From: an uncultured Oscillibacter sp.
Lineage (GTDB): Bacteria; Bacillota; Clostridia; Oscillospirales; Oscillospiraceae
Direction: 5' to 3'
DNA: 21,514 nucleotides
Assembly: GCA_910588175.1 (NCBI GenBank)
Contig: CAJUQQ010000030.1
Span: forward strand, 1-21,514
Shown here: in pieces, positions 15,468 to 21,514 of the stretch
How positions within the stretch are numbered: the stretch's first letter is position 1
Layout of the letters: each line of letters starts with the position of its first letter
The notes under the pieces: generated by a model
Told to the model about the DNA's origin: nothing
The model's input: only the letters and a program-made list of their open reading frames with translations
Databases searched by the model: none
Made by a program: the position numbers and the translations under genes

Positions 15468-16358
15468 CTATCCTTTCAGGCCGCCCACGGTCATGCCCTG
15501 GGTCAGCTTCTTCTGCACGCACATATAGAGAATCAGCGTGGGCAGCATCACAAGCACCAGACCGGCATAGAGAATACCATACTCCGCCGAGGACTGCTGG
15601 GCCTGCATCAGGTTCAAAAGGCCCACCGGCAGAGTCTTCTGTCCCTGGGCGCTGCTCATCAGCGTCATAGAGATGATGTACTCGTTCCAGAAGGAGAGGA
15701 AGTTGAAAAGGATAATGGTGATGATGGAGGGCTGAGCCATGGGGAAGATGATGCGGATCATGGCCTGTCCGTAGCCCGCGCCGTCAATGTAGGCGGCCTC
15801 CTCGAAATCGTGGGGCAGGGTGGCGAAGTAACCGGAGAGCAGGTAGATGGTGAAGGGCAGAGCCGTGGAGGCGTACACCACCGCCAGCACCACCAGGTTG
15901 TTCAGCAGGAATCCGTTTCCCATGAGGTTTTTCAGCCACGCGTCCCCATCCCGGAGCATCAGGAAGATCGGCACCACAATGTAGTTCACGTTGATGAACA
16001 GGCCCGCCATAAAGCAGGTGTTCAGGAAGCGGCTTCCCCGGAAGCGGAAGCGGGCCAGACAGTAGGCCGCGGGCAGGGCGATCACCAGCAGCAGGGCCAG
16101 GGACAGCGCCGTGACCAGAACGGAGTTGAGCATATAGCTGCCCATGCTGGCGGAGTTCCAGGCGTCCACAAAGTTCTGCCAATAGAACCCGGCGGGCAGG
16201 GCCCAGGGGTTGCCGTAGAATTCGCTGTTCTGCTTGATGGAGGCCAGGAAGACCCAGGCCACCGGCACGATGATGACCACGGCCAGGGTAATCAGGACCA
16301 CGTAGATGAAAATTTTATACAGGGTCTCGCCGGAGAGTCCCTTTTTCTCTTTTGCCAT
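15468..16358 (-). CDS. Carbohydrate ABC transporter permease (MalG type)
   Basis: Inner-membrane permease of a sugar importer of the CUT1 class, 296 aa, six membrane segments. The ATPase-contacting EAA loop is visible as EEAAYIDGAGYGQAMIRIIFPMAQP. The end LILYMCVQKKLTQGMTVGGLKG is the classic MalG-type C-terminus. Two close starts exist; GGGAGG is only 1-2 bases from ATG 16364 but 7 bases from ATG 16358, so the latter is chosen. Pairs with the MalF-type permease 85 bases upstream on the same strand. Confidence 0.92.
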   Translation of the reverse strand: MAKEKKGLSGETLYKIFIYVVLITLAVVIIVPVAWVFLASIKQNSEFYGNPWALPAGFYWQNFVDAWNSASMGSYMLNSVLVTALSLALLLVIALPAAYCLARFRFRGSRFLNTCFMAGLFINVNYIVVPIFLMLRDGDAWLKNLMGNGFLLNNLVVLAVVYASTALPFTIYLLSGYFATLPHDFEEAAYIDGAGYGQAMIRIIFPMAQPSIITIILFNFLSFWNEYIISMTLMSSAQGQKTLPVGLLNLMQAQQSSAEYGILYAGLVLVMLPTLILYMCVQKKLTQGMTVGGLKG

Positions 16359-16377
16359 GTACATACCTCCCTATAAA

Positions 16378-16443
16378 GGCGGTTTGGAAAACCGCCGGAC
16401 GCAAGAGCGCGTTCAAGTTCCGTTTGTCTTCTTCCAAGAAGAC
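16378..16443 (-). other. Two perfect hairpins between the permease genes
   Basis: GTCTTCTT-CC-AAGAAGAC (16426-16443) abuts the MalF-type stop codon. GGCGGTTT-GGA-AAACCGCC (16378-16396) lies just before the Shine-Dalgarno of the MalG-type gene. Neither is followed by a U-tract. Confidence 0.5.
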
Positions 16444-17319
16444 TTACATCTCCAGGACTTCCCGCTTCGTCACCCAGTTTACCAGAGCGGAGAGCAGGAA
16501 GGAGAACAGGAAGATCACCACGCCCGCCGCCATAGAGTAGCCGTAGAGCCCGGCGTCCTTCTGGGCGTACATGAAGCTCAGGCCCACGTCGGCCATGCCC
16601 TTGGCCACCATGGCCTTGACAAAGAGGAAGGCCATGTTGATGGTGGAGATGATGAAGAAGGTCAGGGTGGTGCGGATGTTGGTCCAGATCAGAGGCAGGG
16701 TCAGCTGGAAAAACTGCGTCAGACGACCCGCGCCGTCCAGGCCCGCACTCTCATAGAGGCTCTCGGGCACGGCGGACATGGAGGCCATGTACATTACCAT
16801 GTAATAGCCGATGGCCTGCCAGACCATGGCAATGATGACGCTGACGATGACCATGGGCTGATCCTTCCAGAGGACCATGACGGTCTCCCCCTTGAAGAAG
16901 GAAAGGATGCTGTTCAGCATGCCGTTCTCCGGCTTGTAGATGGCGGAGAAGATGCCGGCAATGACCACCACGGAGAGGATGTTCGGGATGTAGAAGACAA
17001 TGCGGAAGAAGTTTTGCCCTTTGATTTTCTCCCGGGTCAGAATCGCCGCGAAGACGATGGCGAAGAAAAAGGTGATGAGGGTGACGGTGACGATAAGCAG
17101 GATGGTATTCTGCATGGAGGAGATGAATTTGACATCTTTAAAAAGCGCCTGGAAGTTCGCCATGCCGACGAAGGTTTCCGTGGGGGAGTAAGCCCCCCGC
17201 TCGAAAAGGGACATGCGGAACACGTTCAGGGTGGGCAGGATCATGAAGACGAAGTATAGAATCACCGCCGGGGCGACGCACAGGGCGAGAAACCGCCCCC
17301 GGCTTTTGCTGCTGCGCAT
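16444..17319 (-). CDS. Carbohydrate ABC transporter permease (MalF type)
   Basis: Partner permease of the sugar importer, 291 aa, with a basic N-terminus (MRSSKSRGR) and six membrane segments beginning FLALCVAPAVILYFVFMILPTL. The EAA loop reads YESAGLDGAGRLTQFFQLTLPLIWTN. The open frame extends upstream to 17391, but AAAGGAG stands before ATG 17319 and the protein from there aligns with normal permease starts. Lies between the binding protein gene (103-base gap with a strong hairpin) and the MalG-type gene. No ATPase gene is in the operon, as is usual for CUT1 systems in Gram-positives that share one MsiK-like ATPase. Confidence 0.92.
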   Translation of the reverse strand: MRSSKSRGRFLALCVAPAVILYFVFMILPTLNVFRMSLFERGAYSPTETFVGMANFQALFKDVKFISSMQNTILLIVTVTLITFFFAIVFAAILTREKIKGQNFFRIVFYIPNILSVVVIAGIFSAIYKPENGMLNSILSFFKGETVMVLWKDQPMVIVSVIIAMVWQAIGYYMVMYMASMSAVPESLYESAGLDGAGRLTQFFQLTLPLIWTNIRTTLTFFIISTINMAFLFVKAMVAKGMADVGLSFMYAQKDAGLYGYSMAAGVVIFLFSFLLSALVNWVTKREVLEM

Positions 17320-17355
17320 GGAACCACTCCTTTCGAAAGCTGTGGAAACGGCACG

Positions 17356-17389
17356 GGGCGGCGGCGAGCAGAAACACTCGCCGCCGCCC
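17356..17389 (-). other. 13-bp GC-rich stem-loop after the sugar-binding protein gene
   Basis: GGGCGGCGGCGAG (17356-17368) and CTCGCCGCCGCCC (17377-17389) pair perfectly around an 8-base loop. It sits between the binding protein stop (17423) and the first permease start (17319) and has no U-tract. Such stem-loops are known to protect the upstream mRNA and lower downstream expression. Confidence 0.65.
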
Positions 17390-17422
17390 ACGGTTACGGA
17401 CTATGCGGTTTTGGAGGGGCGC

Positions 17423-18808
17423 TTATCCCATGATGTTGGCCCGCATCTGATCGCTGGCGGCCTTCACATCGCTGACCCACTGGTCCACGGTGACGCTTCC
17501 GTTCACCAGGCCGTTGACGGGATCCAGGAAGACCTCGCGGACGGTGCCCAGGCCCGCCACGGCGTTGTAGGCCGCGAAGTTGCCCATGGCCGCGTCGGCT
17601 CCGTTGTCATAGATGGAGTAGAACATCTTGTTGTCGCCTTCCAGGTTGTCGGTCAGGCCGGGAACCGGCTGCACCGCGCCGCCCTTGGCGAAGATGGCGC
17701 AGGCCGCGTCGGTGTACAGGAAGGCCACGAACTGCTTGGCGGCGTCCAGGTTGGGAGCGGCGGCGGGAATCCACGCCTGCTCCAGCCAGCAATAGCTGGC
17801 GCCGTTTCCGCCGGCCTTGGCGGCGGGCAGGGCGGTCATGCCCCACTTGAAGCCCTCGGCCCGGGGAGCCTCGGCCATCTCGCCGACGATCCAGGTGCCG
17901 TTGGGCATGAACAGGGCCTTGTTGTCCAGCACCAGCTGCTGGTTCTGGGTGAAGTCCTGGTCGTTAGCCTGGGCGGGGGTGACAGGGTTGGTGTAGCTGG
18001 CCAGCTTGGCGATGATGTCGAAGCACTGCTGGGCCTCGGGGGTGTCCCAGATGCCCTCGGCATAGGTGGTGGCCTTGTTGAAGAAGTCGGCGCCGCCCAC
18101 GGAGTACATCAGAGCGTACAGGAAGGCGTCAAAATAGCCGGTGGTGGGATAGGTGAAGAGGTAGCTGCCCTCGGCCTGGGCCTTCTCGGCCAGCTCCCAC
18201 ATCTCGTCCCAGGTGGCGGGAACGGTCCATCCCTTCTCCTCAAAGAGGCCCGCGTTGTAGAACAGGCCGCAGGGGGAGTAGAACATGGGGGCCAGATAGG
18301 TCACACCGTCGCCGTAGGGGTTGGTGACGGAGGTGTCGGTGAAGCCGCCGACGATTTTGTCGGAGACCTTGGCGCTCTCGCCGGGGATGGTCATGGACAG
18401 CACGTCGGTGAGCTCGGCGATGTTGCGGTCCTTGATGAACTGCTCGGTGAGGCCCTTCTCACGGCCGGTGGCCAGGTGAATCACGTCGGGGAAGTCGCCG
18501 CCCTGCATAGAGGGCCCGATGACATCCTCCAGGTTCTTGTCGCAGATCAGGTTGACCTTCACGCCGGTCTCGGCGGTGAAAGCGTCGCAGACCTCCTGCC
18601 ACATGCCGGGATAGGCCTCCTCATAGCCGGAGGCCAGGGCGGCCACGGTGATGGTCACGTCCTCGGCGGGCGGCGGGGTCTGGGTATCGCCGGAGCTGCT
18701 GGAATCAGCGGGGGGCGGGGTGGTGGTCCCGGTGTCCTTCCCGCCGCCGCAGGCGGCCAGGGACAGCACGAGGGCCAGAGTCAGCAAGAGACTGAAAAAC
18801 TTCTTCAT
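17423..18808 (-). CDS. Sugar ABC transporter substrate-binding lipoprotein
   Basis: Extracellular, lipid-anchored receptor of the importer, 461 aa. Signal peptide MKKFFSLLLTLALVLSLAAC with lipidation at C20, then a Ser/Thr/Pro-rich linker to about residue 48. The body is a family 1 sugar-binding fold: VTITVAALASGYEEAY, DFPDVIHLATG, LFYNAGLFEEKGWTVPATWDEMWELAEKA and LDNKALFMPNGTWIVGEM. AAGGAGG precedes the ATG. First gene of the operon ending in gnpA, so lacto-N-biose, galacto-N-biose or a longer glycan carrying them is the probable ligand; chitobiose-type ligands remain possible. Divergent from the AraC-type regulator gene. Confidence 0.92.
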   Translation of the reverse strand: MKKFFSLLLTLALVLSLAACGGGKDTGTTTPPPADSSSSGDTQTPPPAEDVTITVAALASGYEEAYPGMWQEVCDAFTAETGVKVNLICDKNLEDVIGPSMQGGDFPDVIHLATGREKGLTEQFIKDRNIAELTDVLSMTIPGESAKVSDKIVGGFTDTSVTNPYGDGVTYLAPMFYSPCGLFYNAGLFEEKGWTVPATWDEMWELAEKAQAEGSYLFTYPTTGYFDAFLYALMYSVGGADFFNKATTYAEGIWDTPEAQQCFDIIAKLASYTNPVTPAQANDQDFTQNQQLVLDNKALFMPNGTWIVGEMAEAPRAEGFKWGMTALPAAKAGGNGASYCWLEQAWIPAAAPNLDAAKQFVAFLYTDAACAIFAKGGAVQPVPGLTDNLEGDNKMFYSIYDNGADAAMGNFAAYNAVAGLGTVREVFLDPVNGLVNGSVTVDQWVSDVKAASDQMRANIMG

Positions 18809-18868
18809 GGTAATACCTCCTTATAATGTAGGGGTTTCCACAGACCGGTTTCCGGCCTTACAAGATTC

Positions 18869-18898
18869 AGTATAACGGGTTTCCCCCTGGGAAGGCAA
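18869..18898 (-). promoter_or_regulatory. Promoter of the ABC/phosphorylase operon
   Basis: On the minus strand, TTGCCT (18893-18898) and TATACT (18869-18874) with an 18-base spacer. The -35 is weak (4 of 6) and the spacer is one longer than ideal, as expected for a promoter that needs an activator. The leader to ATG 18808 is about 55 bases. Confidence 0.65.
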
Positions 18899-18903
18899 TC
18901 CCG

Positions 18904-18931
18904 ATCTTGCGGAACTTTTTAGACATCTTGC
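18904..18931. promoter_or_regulatory. Direct repeats 21 bp apart, candidate AraC-type operator
   Basis: ATCTTGC occurs at 18904-18910 and again at 18925-18931, an offset of exactly 21 bp or two helical turns, and TT is also shared 5 bases after each copy. The near copy begins 6 bp upstream of the -35 box of the operon promoter. AraC-family activators commonly bind direct half-sites at this spacing beside the -35. The remainder of the 18809-19161 gap holds two promoters and no gene. Confidence 0.5.
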
Positions 18932-19071
18932 TCTCTTTACAATTTGCCCCAATTTTCATGGGATACCAGGGCTGCTTTTGGGTATAATTTATAATTTCGC
19001 GATCTTCTCTGGGCGGCTGTTCGCCGCGGCTACAAAATCCTGCCAGGACAGGAAAATTTTTTTATAGAAAG

Positions 19072-19100
19072 TTGCGCCGGAGGGAGAAAGGCGCTATAAT
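19072..19100 (+). promoter_or_regulatory. Possible promoter of the AraC-type regulator gene
   Basis: TTGCGC (19072-19077), 17-base spacer, perfect TATAAT (19095-19100). The -35 matches only at TTG. Start near 19107 would give a leader of about 55 bases to ATG 19162. Two further TATAAT boxes at 18983 and 18990 lack a convincing -35. Confidence 0.4.
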
Positions 19101-19161
19101 GGAGGACAGGCGGGAGTGCTTCCAATTTTCAAAAAATTGCGCCCCGGAGGGAGGAATGTCC

Positions 19162-20007
19162 ATGAGCCAGCGGCAATACGCTTTTCAGCGGGAGAACCCG
19201 GTCCCGGCGGGACCGGCCAGCTTGGCCTATGTCTCCCGGGCGCAGTACAGCCGGGAGTGGAACTCCAGCCTCCACACCCACGGCTGCGCGGAGCTGTTTT
19301 TTATCACCGGGGGCCATGGCCGCTTCCGGACCCAGCAGGAGGACATCCCCGTGACCATCCGGGATGTGGTCATTGTCAACGCCAACGTCCCCCATACCGA
19401 GGTCAGCCAGCTGGAGAGCCCGCTGGAATACACGGTGCTGGGCGTGGAGGGCCTGGGGACCTTGGCCGGGGCGGAGGGCTATTCCATGGTGCACCTCCAC
19501 ACGGACTGGGAGGAACTGATGGGCTGCCTGCGCATGATGCTCCAGGAGGCGGCCCAGGCCCAGCCGGGCTATGAGCGGGTGTGCCGGAATCTGATGGACG
19601 TGGTGCTGATCCGCCTGAGCCGTCAGGGGGACATCGCCCTGTCCGGCGAGGCGGCCGGGCCCCGCTCCAGCCGGGAATGCGGCCTGGTCCGGCGCTATAT
19701 CGACAATCACTTCAAGGAAAATCTGACCCTGGACCAGCTGGCCGGGCTGGCCCATCTGAATAAATATTATTTGGCCCATACCTTTCAGCGGGAGTTCGGC
19801 GTCTCCCCGATCAACTATCTGATCTCCCGCCGGATTGAGGAGAGCCGCTTTCTGCTGCGGGAAACGGACCACAGCATTTCTCAGATCGCGCAGATTTTGG
19901 GCTTTTCCTCCCTCAGTTACTTTTCCCAGAGCTTCCGGCGGCTGGAGGGCGTCAGCCCCGTGGAGTATCGCCGCCGCCGCCGGATTCCTGCCGGGAAGCG
20001 GGTTTGA
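19162..20007 (+). CDS. AraC-family transcriptional regulator
   Basis: DNA-binding regulator of 281 aa. The N-terminal part (about 15-100) is a cupin-like sensing domain with HTHGCAELFFITGGHGRF and a later PHTE. The C-terminal 100 residues hold two helix-turn-helix units: LTLDQLAGLAHLNKYYLAHTFQ and SISQIAQILGFSSLSYFSQSF, followed by the family motif GVSPVEYRRRR. The frame is open from 19072, but GGAGGGAGG at 19146-19154 fits ATG 19162 best, and the -10 box at 19095 would exclude an earlier start. Divergent from the sugar transport/phosphorylase operon and therefore its probable activator, with a disaccharide or product as inducer. Confidence 0.9.
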   Translation: MSQRQYAFQRENPVPAGPASLAYVSRAQYSREWNSSLHTHGCAELFFITGGHGRFRTQQEDIPVTIRDVVIVNANVPHTEVSQLESPLEYTVLGVEGLGTLAGAEGYSMVHLHTDWEELMGCLRMMLQEAAQAQPGYERVCRNLMDVVLIRLSRQGDIALSGEAAGPRSSRECGLVRRYIDNHFKENLTLDQLAGLAHLNKYYLAHTFQREFGVSPINYLISRRIEESRFLLRETDHSISQIAQILGFSSLSYFSQSFRRLEGVSPVEYRRRRRIPAGKRV

Positions 20008-20010
20008 CCC

Positions 20011-20039
20011 TTGTTTTTTCCGGCGAGATGTCGTATGAT
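20011..20039 (+). promoter_or_regulatory. Possible promoter of the TGS/kinase gene
   Basis: TTGTTT (20011-20016), 17-base spacer, TATGAT (20034-20039). The -10 matches 5 of 6 and the -35 only 3 of 6. It lies directly after the regulator stop codon, with no clear terminator between, so read-through is also possible. Confidence 0.4.
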
Positions 20040-20112
20040 AGAAAGAGACGCGGCGGGCCGTCCGGCAGTCCGCTTCCCCTTCGGGGAATTCATACATAAA
20101 GGAGGCCATCCT

Positions 20113-21514
20113 ATGGAAGAAACGAGAATGATCAAGGTTACCGTGGAGGGTAAGGAGTGCAGCTATCCCCGCGGTACGGCCTACCGGGCCATCGCGGCGG
20201 ACTTTCAGGACCAGTTCCCCTGTGATATCCTGCTGGTCAACCGGGACGGGAAGCTCTGCGAGCTCCACAAGGTCTTGGACCGGGAGTGCTCGCTGAGGAT
20301 GGTCACCGCCCAGGACAGGCCCGGGTTCCAGACCTATGAGCGCAGCGCGGTCTTCCTGATGCTCAAGGGCTTTTACGATGTGGTGGGCCGGGAGAATGTG
20401 GAGCGCATTTCCGTGGAATACTCCCTCAGCAACGCCCTCTTTATCCTGGCCAAGGGCAATTTCACCCTGGACCAGGCCTTGCTGGACCGGGTGGAGGAGC
20501 GCATGCGGGAGCTGTCCGCCAAAGCGCTGCCCATTGAGAAACGGACGCTCAACACCGACGACGCCATTGATCTCTTTCGCAAGACCCGGCTGGTCCATAA
20601 GGCCCAGCTTCTCAGCTTCCGGATCAACTCCCATGTCAACGTCTACTCCTTGGACGGCTTTGTGGACTACTTTTACGGCTACATGGTGCCGGACACCAGC
20701 TATATCAAGTGCCTGGGCCTGGAGCTGTTCGAAAACGGCTTCATCATCCGCCTGCCGACGCAAAAGGACCCCAGCCACCTGGGAGATTTCAACCCCTCCC
20801 GCAAGGTTTTCCGGGAGCTTTACAACTCCACTCTCCGCGCCGAGGCGCTGAACGTCTCCAACGTGGCGGAGCTGAACACCACCATCTCCCGGGGCGGCGC
20901 CACGCCGCTGATTCTGGCCCACGAGGCCATGATGGAGAAAAAGATCGGCGACATCGCCGCCGAAATCGCGTCCCGGAAGGAGGTCCGCTTCGTCATGATC
21001 GCCGGGCCCTCCTCTTCCGGCAAAACCACCTTCTCCCACCGGCTGTCCACCCAGCTCCGGGCCTGCGGCCTGCGGCCCTATCCCATTGCCACGGACAATT
21101 ATTTTGTCAACCGGGACAAGACGCCCCGGGATGAAAACGGCAATTACGATTTCGAGGGCCTGGGAGCCATGGACGTGGAGCAGTTCAACGAGGACTGCGT
21201 GCGCCTCTTGAAGGGGGAGACGGTGGAGATCCCCACCTACAACTTTAAAAAGGGTCAGCGGGAGTACAACGGCAATTTCCTCACCCTGGGGGAGGGGGAT
21301 GTGCTGGTCATCGAGGGCATCCACTGCCTCAACGACGAATTCACCCGCTCCCTGCCCAAGGAGAGCAAATATAAAATTTACATCAGCTGTCTCACCACGC
21401 TGAACATCGACGATCACAACCGCATCCCCACCACCGACGCCCGGCTCCTGCGGCGCATTGAGCGGGACGCCCGGACCCGGGGCTACAGCGCCCAGGCCAC
21501 CATCAAAATGTGGC
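20113..21514 (+). CDS. TGS-domain/uridine kinase-like nucleoside kinase (3' end outside window)
   Basis: The first 467 codons are present and the frame is open at the window edge; full-length relatives have roughly 550 aa. Order: TGS-like domain (about 6-68), a region resembling the second domain of threonyl-tRNA synthetase (about 70-270; YSLSNALFILAKGNFTLDQ, LRAEALNVSNVAELN), then a uridine kinase/phosphoribulokinase P-loop domain with Walker A AGPSSSGKTT (297-306), TDNYFVNRD and VLVIEGIHCLND (397-408). ATG 20113 follows GGAGG at 20101-20105. The synthetase HxxxH metal site appears lost (YSLSN where HSxxH would stand), so editing is unlikely. Probably phosphorylates a nucleoside or related substrate; the reason for the synthetase-like half is unknown. 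Confidence 0.88.
   Translation, partial: MEETRMIKVTVEGKECSYPRGTAYRAIAADFQDQFPCDILLVNRDGKLCELHKVLDRECSLRMVTAQDRPGFQTYERSAVFLMLKGFYDVVGRENVERISVEYSLSNALFILAKGNFTLDQALLDRVEERMRELSAKALPIEKRTLNTDDAIDLFRKTRLVHKAQLLSFRINSHVNVYSLDGFVDYFYGYMVPDTSYIKCLGLELFENGFIIRLPTQKDPSHLGDFNPSRKVFRELYNSTLRAEALNVSNVAELNTTISRGGATPLILAHEAMMEKKIGDIAAEIASRKEVRFVMIAGPSSSGKTTFSHRLSTQLRACGLRPYPIATDNYFVNRDKTPRDENGNYDFEGLGAMDVEQFNEDCVRLLKGETVEIPTYNFKKGQREYNGNFLTLGEGDVLVIEGIHCLNDEFTRSLPKESKYKIYISCLTTLNIDDHNRIPTTDARLLRRIERDARTRGYSAQATIKMW

Noticed and set aside
19129..21417. Long minus-strand open frame opposite the AraC and kinase genes
   Set aside because: Same antisense composition artefact; the plus-strand genes have clear domains and ribosome sites.

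Overview
The window looks like a chromosome segment of a high-GC gut clostridium, most plausibly in the Oscillospiraceae (Flavonifractor/Oscillibacter-like). The basis is GC-rich coding with strong Shine-Dalgarno sites, short lipoprotein signals (LSLCAC, LSLAAC), sigma-A type promoters, and remnants of an Arc-type protein and transposases of kinds common in that group. The assignment is inference.

Layout. (1) 1-1741 is an AT-richer graveyard of mobile DNA: a small ribbon-helix-helix gene whose expected ATG is ATA, a deleted IS30-family transposase, tRNA-Thr(CGU) followed by a long hairpin, a frameshifted transposase N-terminus, and a palindromic repeat element. (2) 1742-4424, minus strand: a sodium:solute symporter gene followed by an ACT-domain threonine ammonia-lyase, suggesting import and deamination of threonine, serine or a similar hydroxy amino acid. 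(3) 5039-11443, plus strand, divergent from (2): Ldh2-family dehydrogenase, malic enzyme, HAD phosphatase, then a complete TRAP transporter (binding protein, small and large permease) with its own promoter and terminator. This suggests uptake and oxidation of a 2-hydroxy acid such as malate, feeding pyruvate. (4) 11523-12669: a YcxB-like membrane protein converging with an orphan glpP antiterminator gene. (5) 12917-18808, minus strand: a host-glycan operon made of sugar-binding lipoprotein, two ABC permeases, a 68-residue membrane protein and a GH112 1,3-beta-galactosyl-N-acetylhexosamine phosphorylase. (6) 19162-20007: a divergent AraC-type regulator, very likely the regulator of (5). (7) 20113 to the right edge: a TGS-domain/uridine-kinase-like protein, cut by the window end.

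How it works together. Operon (5) would import lacto-N-biose/galacto-N-biose (mucin and milk glycan disaccharides) and phosphorolyse them to galactose-1-phosphate and the N-acetylhexosamine. No ATPase, hexosamine kinase or Leloir enzyme is encoded here, so these must come from elsewhere. Two 7-bp direct repeats exactly 21 bp apart lie just upstream of the operon promoter and are the best candidate operator for the AraC protein. Both solute-binding-protein genes (TRAP and ABC) are followed by very stable hairpins before their permease genes, which suggests that binding protein and permease levels are uncoupled at the mRNA level.

I did not find a clearly new defence or mobile system. The least described items are the small membrane protein coupled to the phosphorylase, the orphan glpP with perfect palindromes upstream, the structured intergenic RNAs, and the tRNA-adjacent hairpin.
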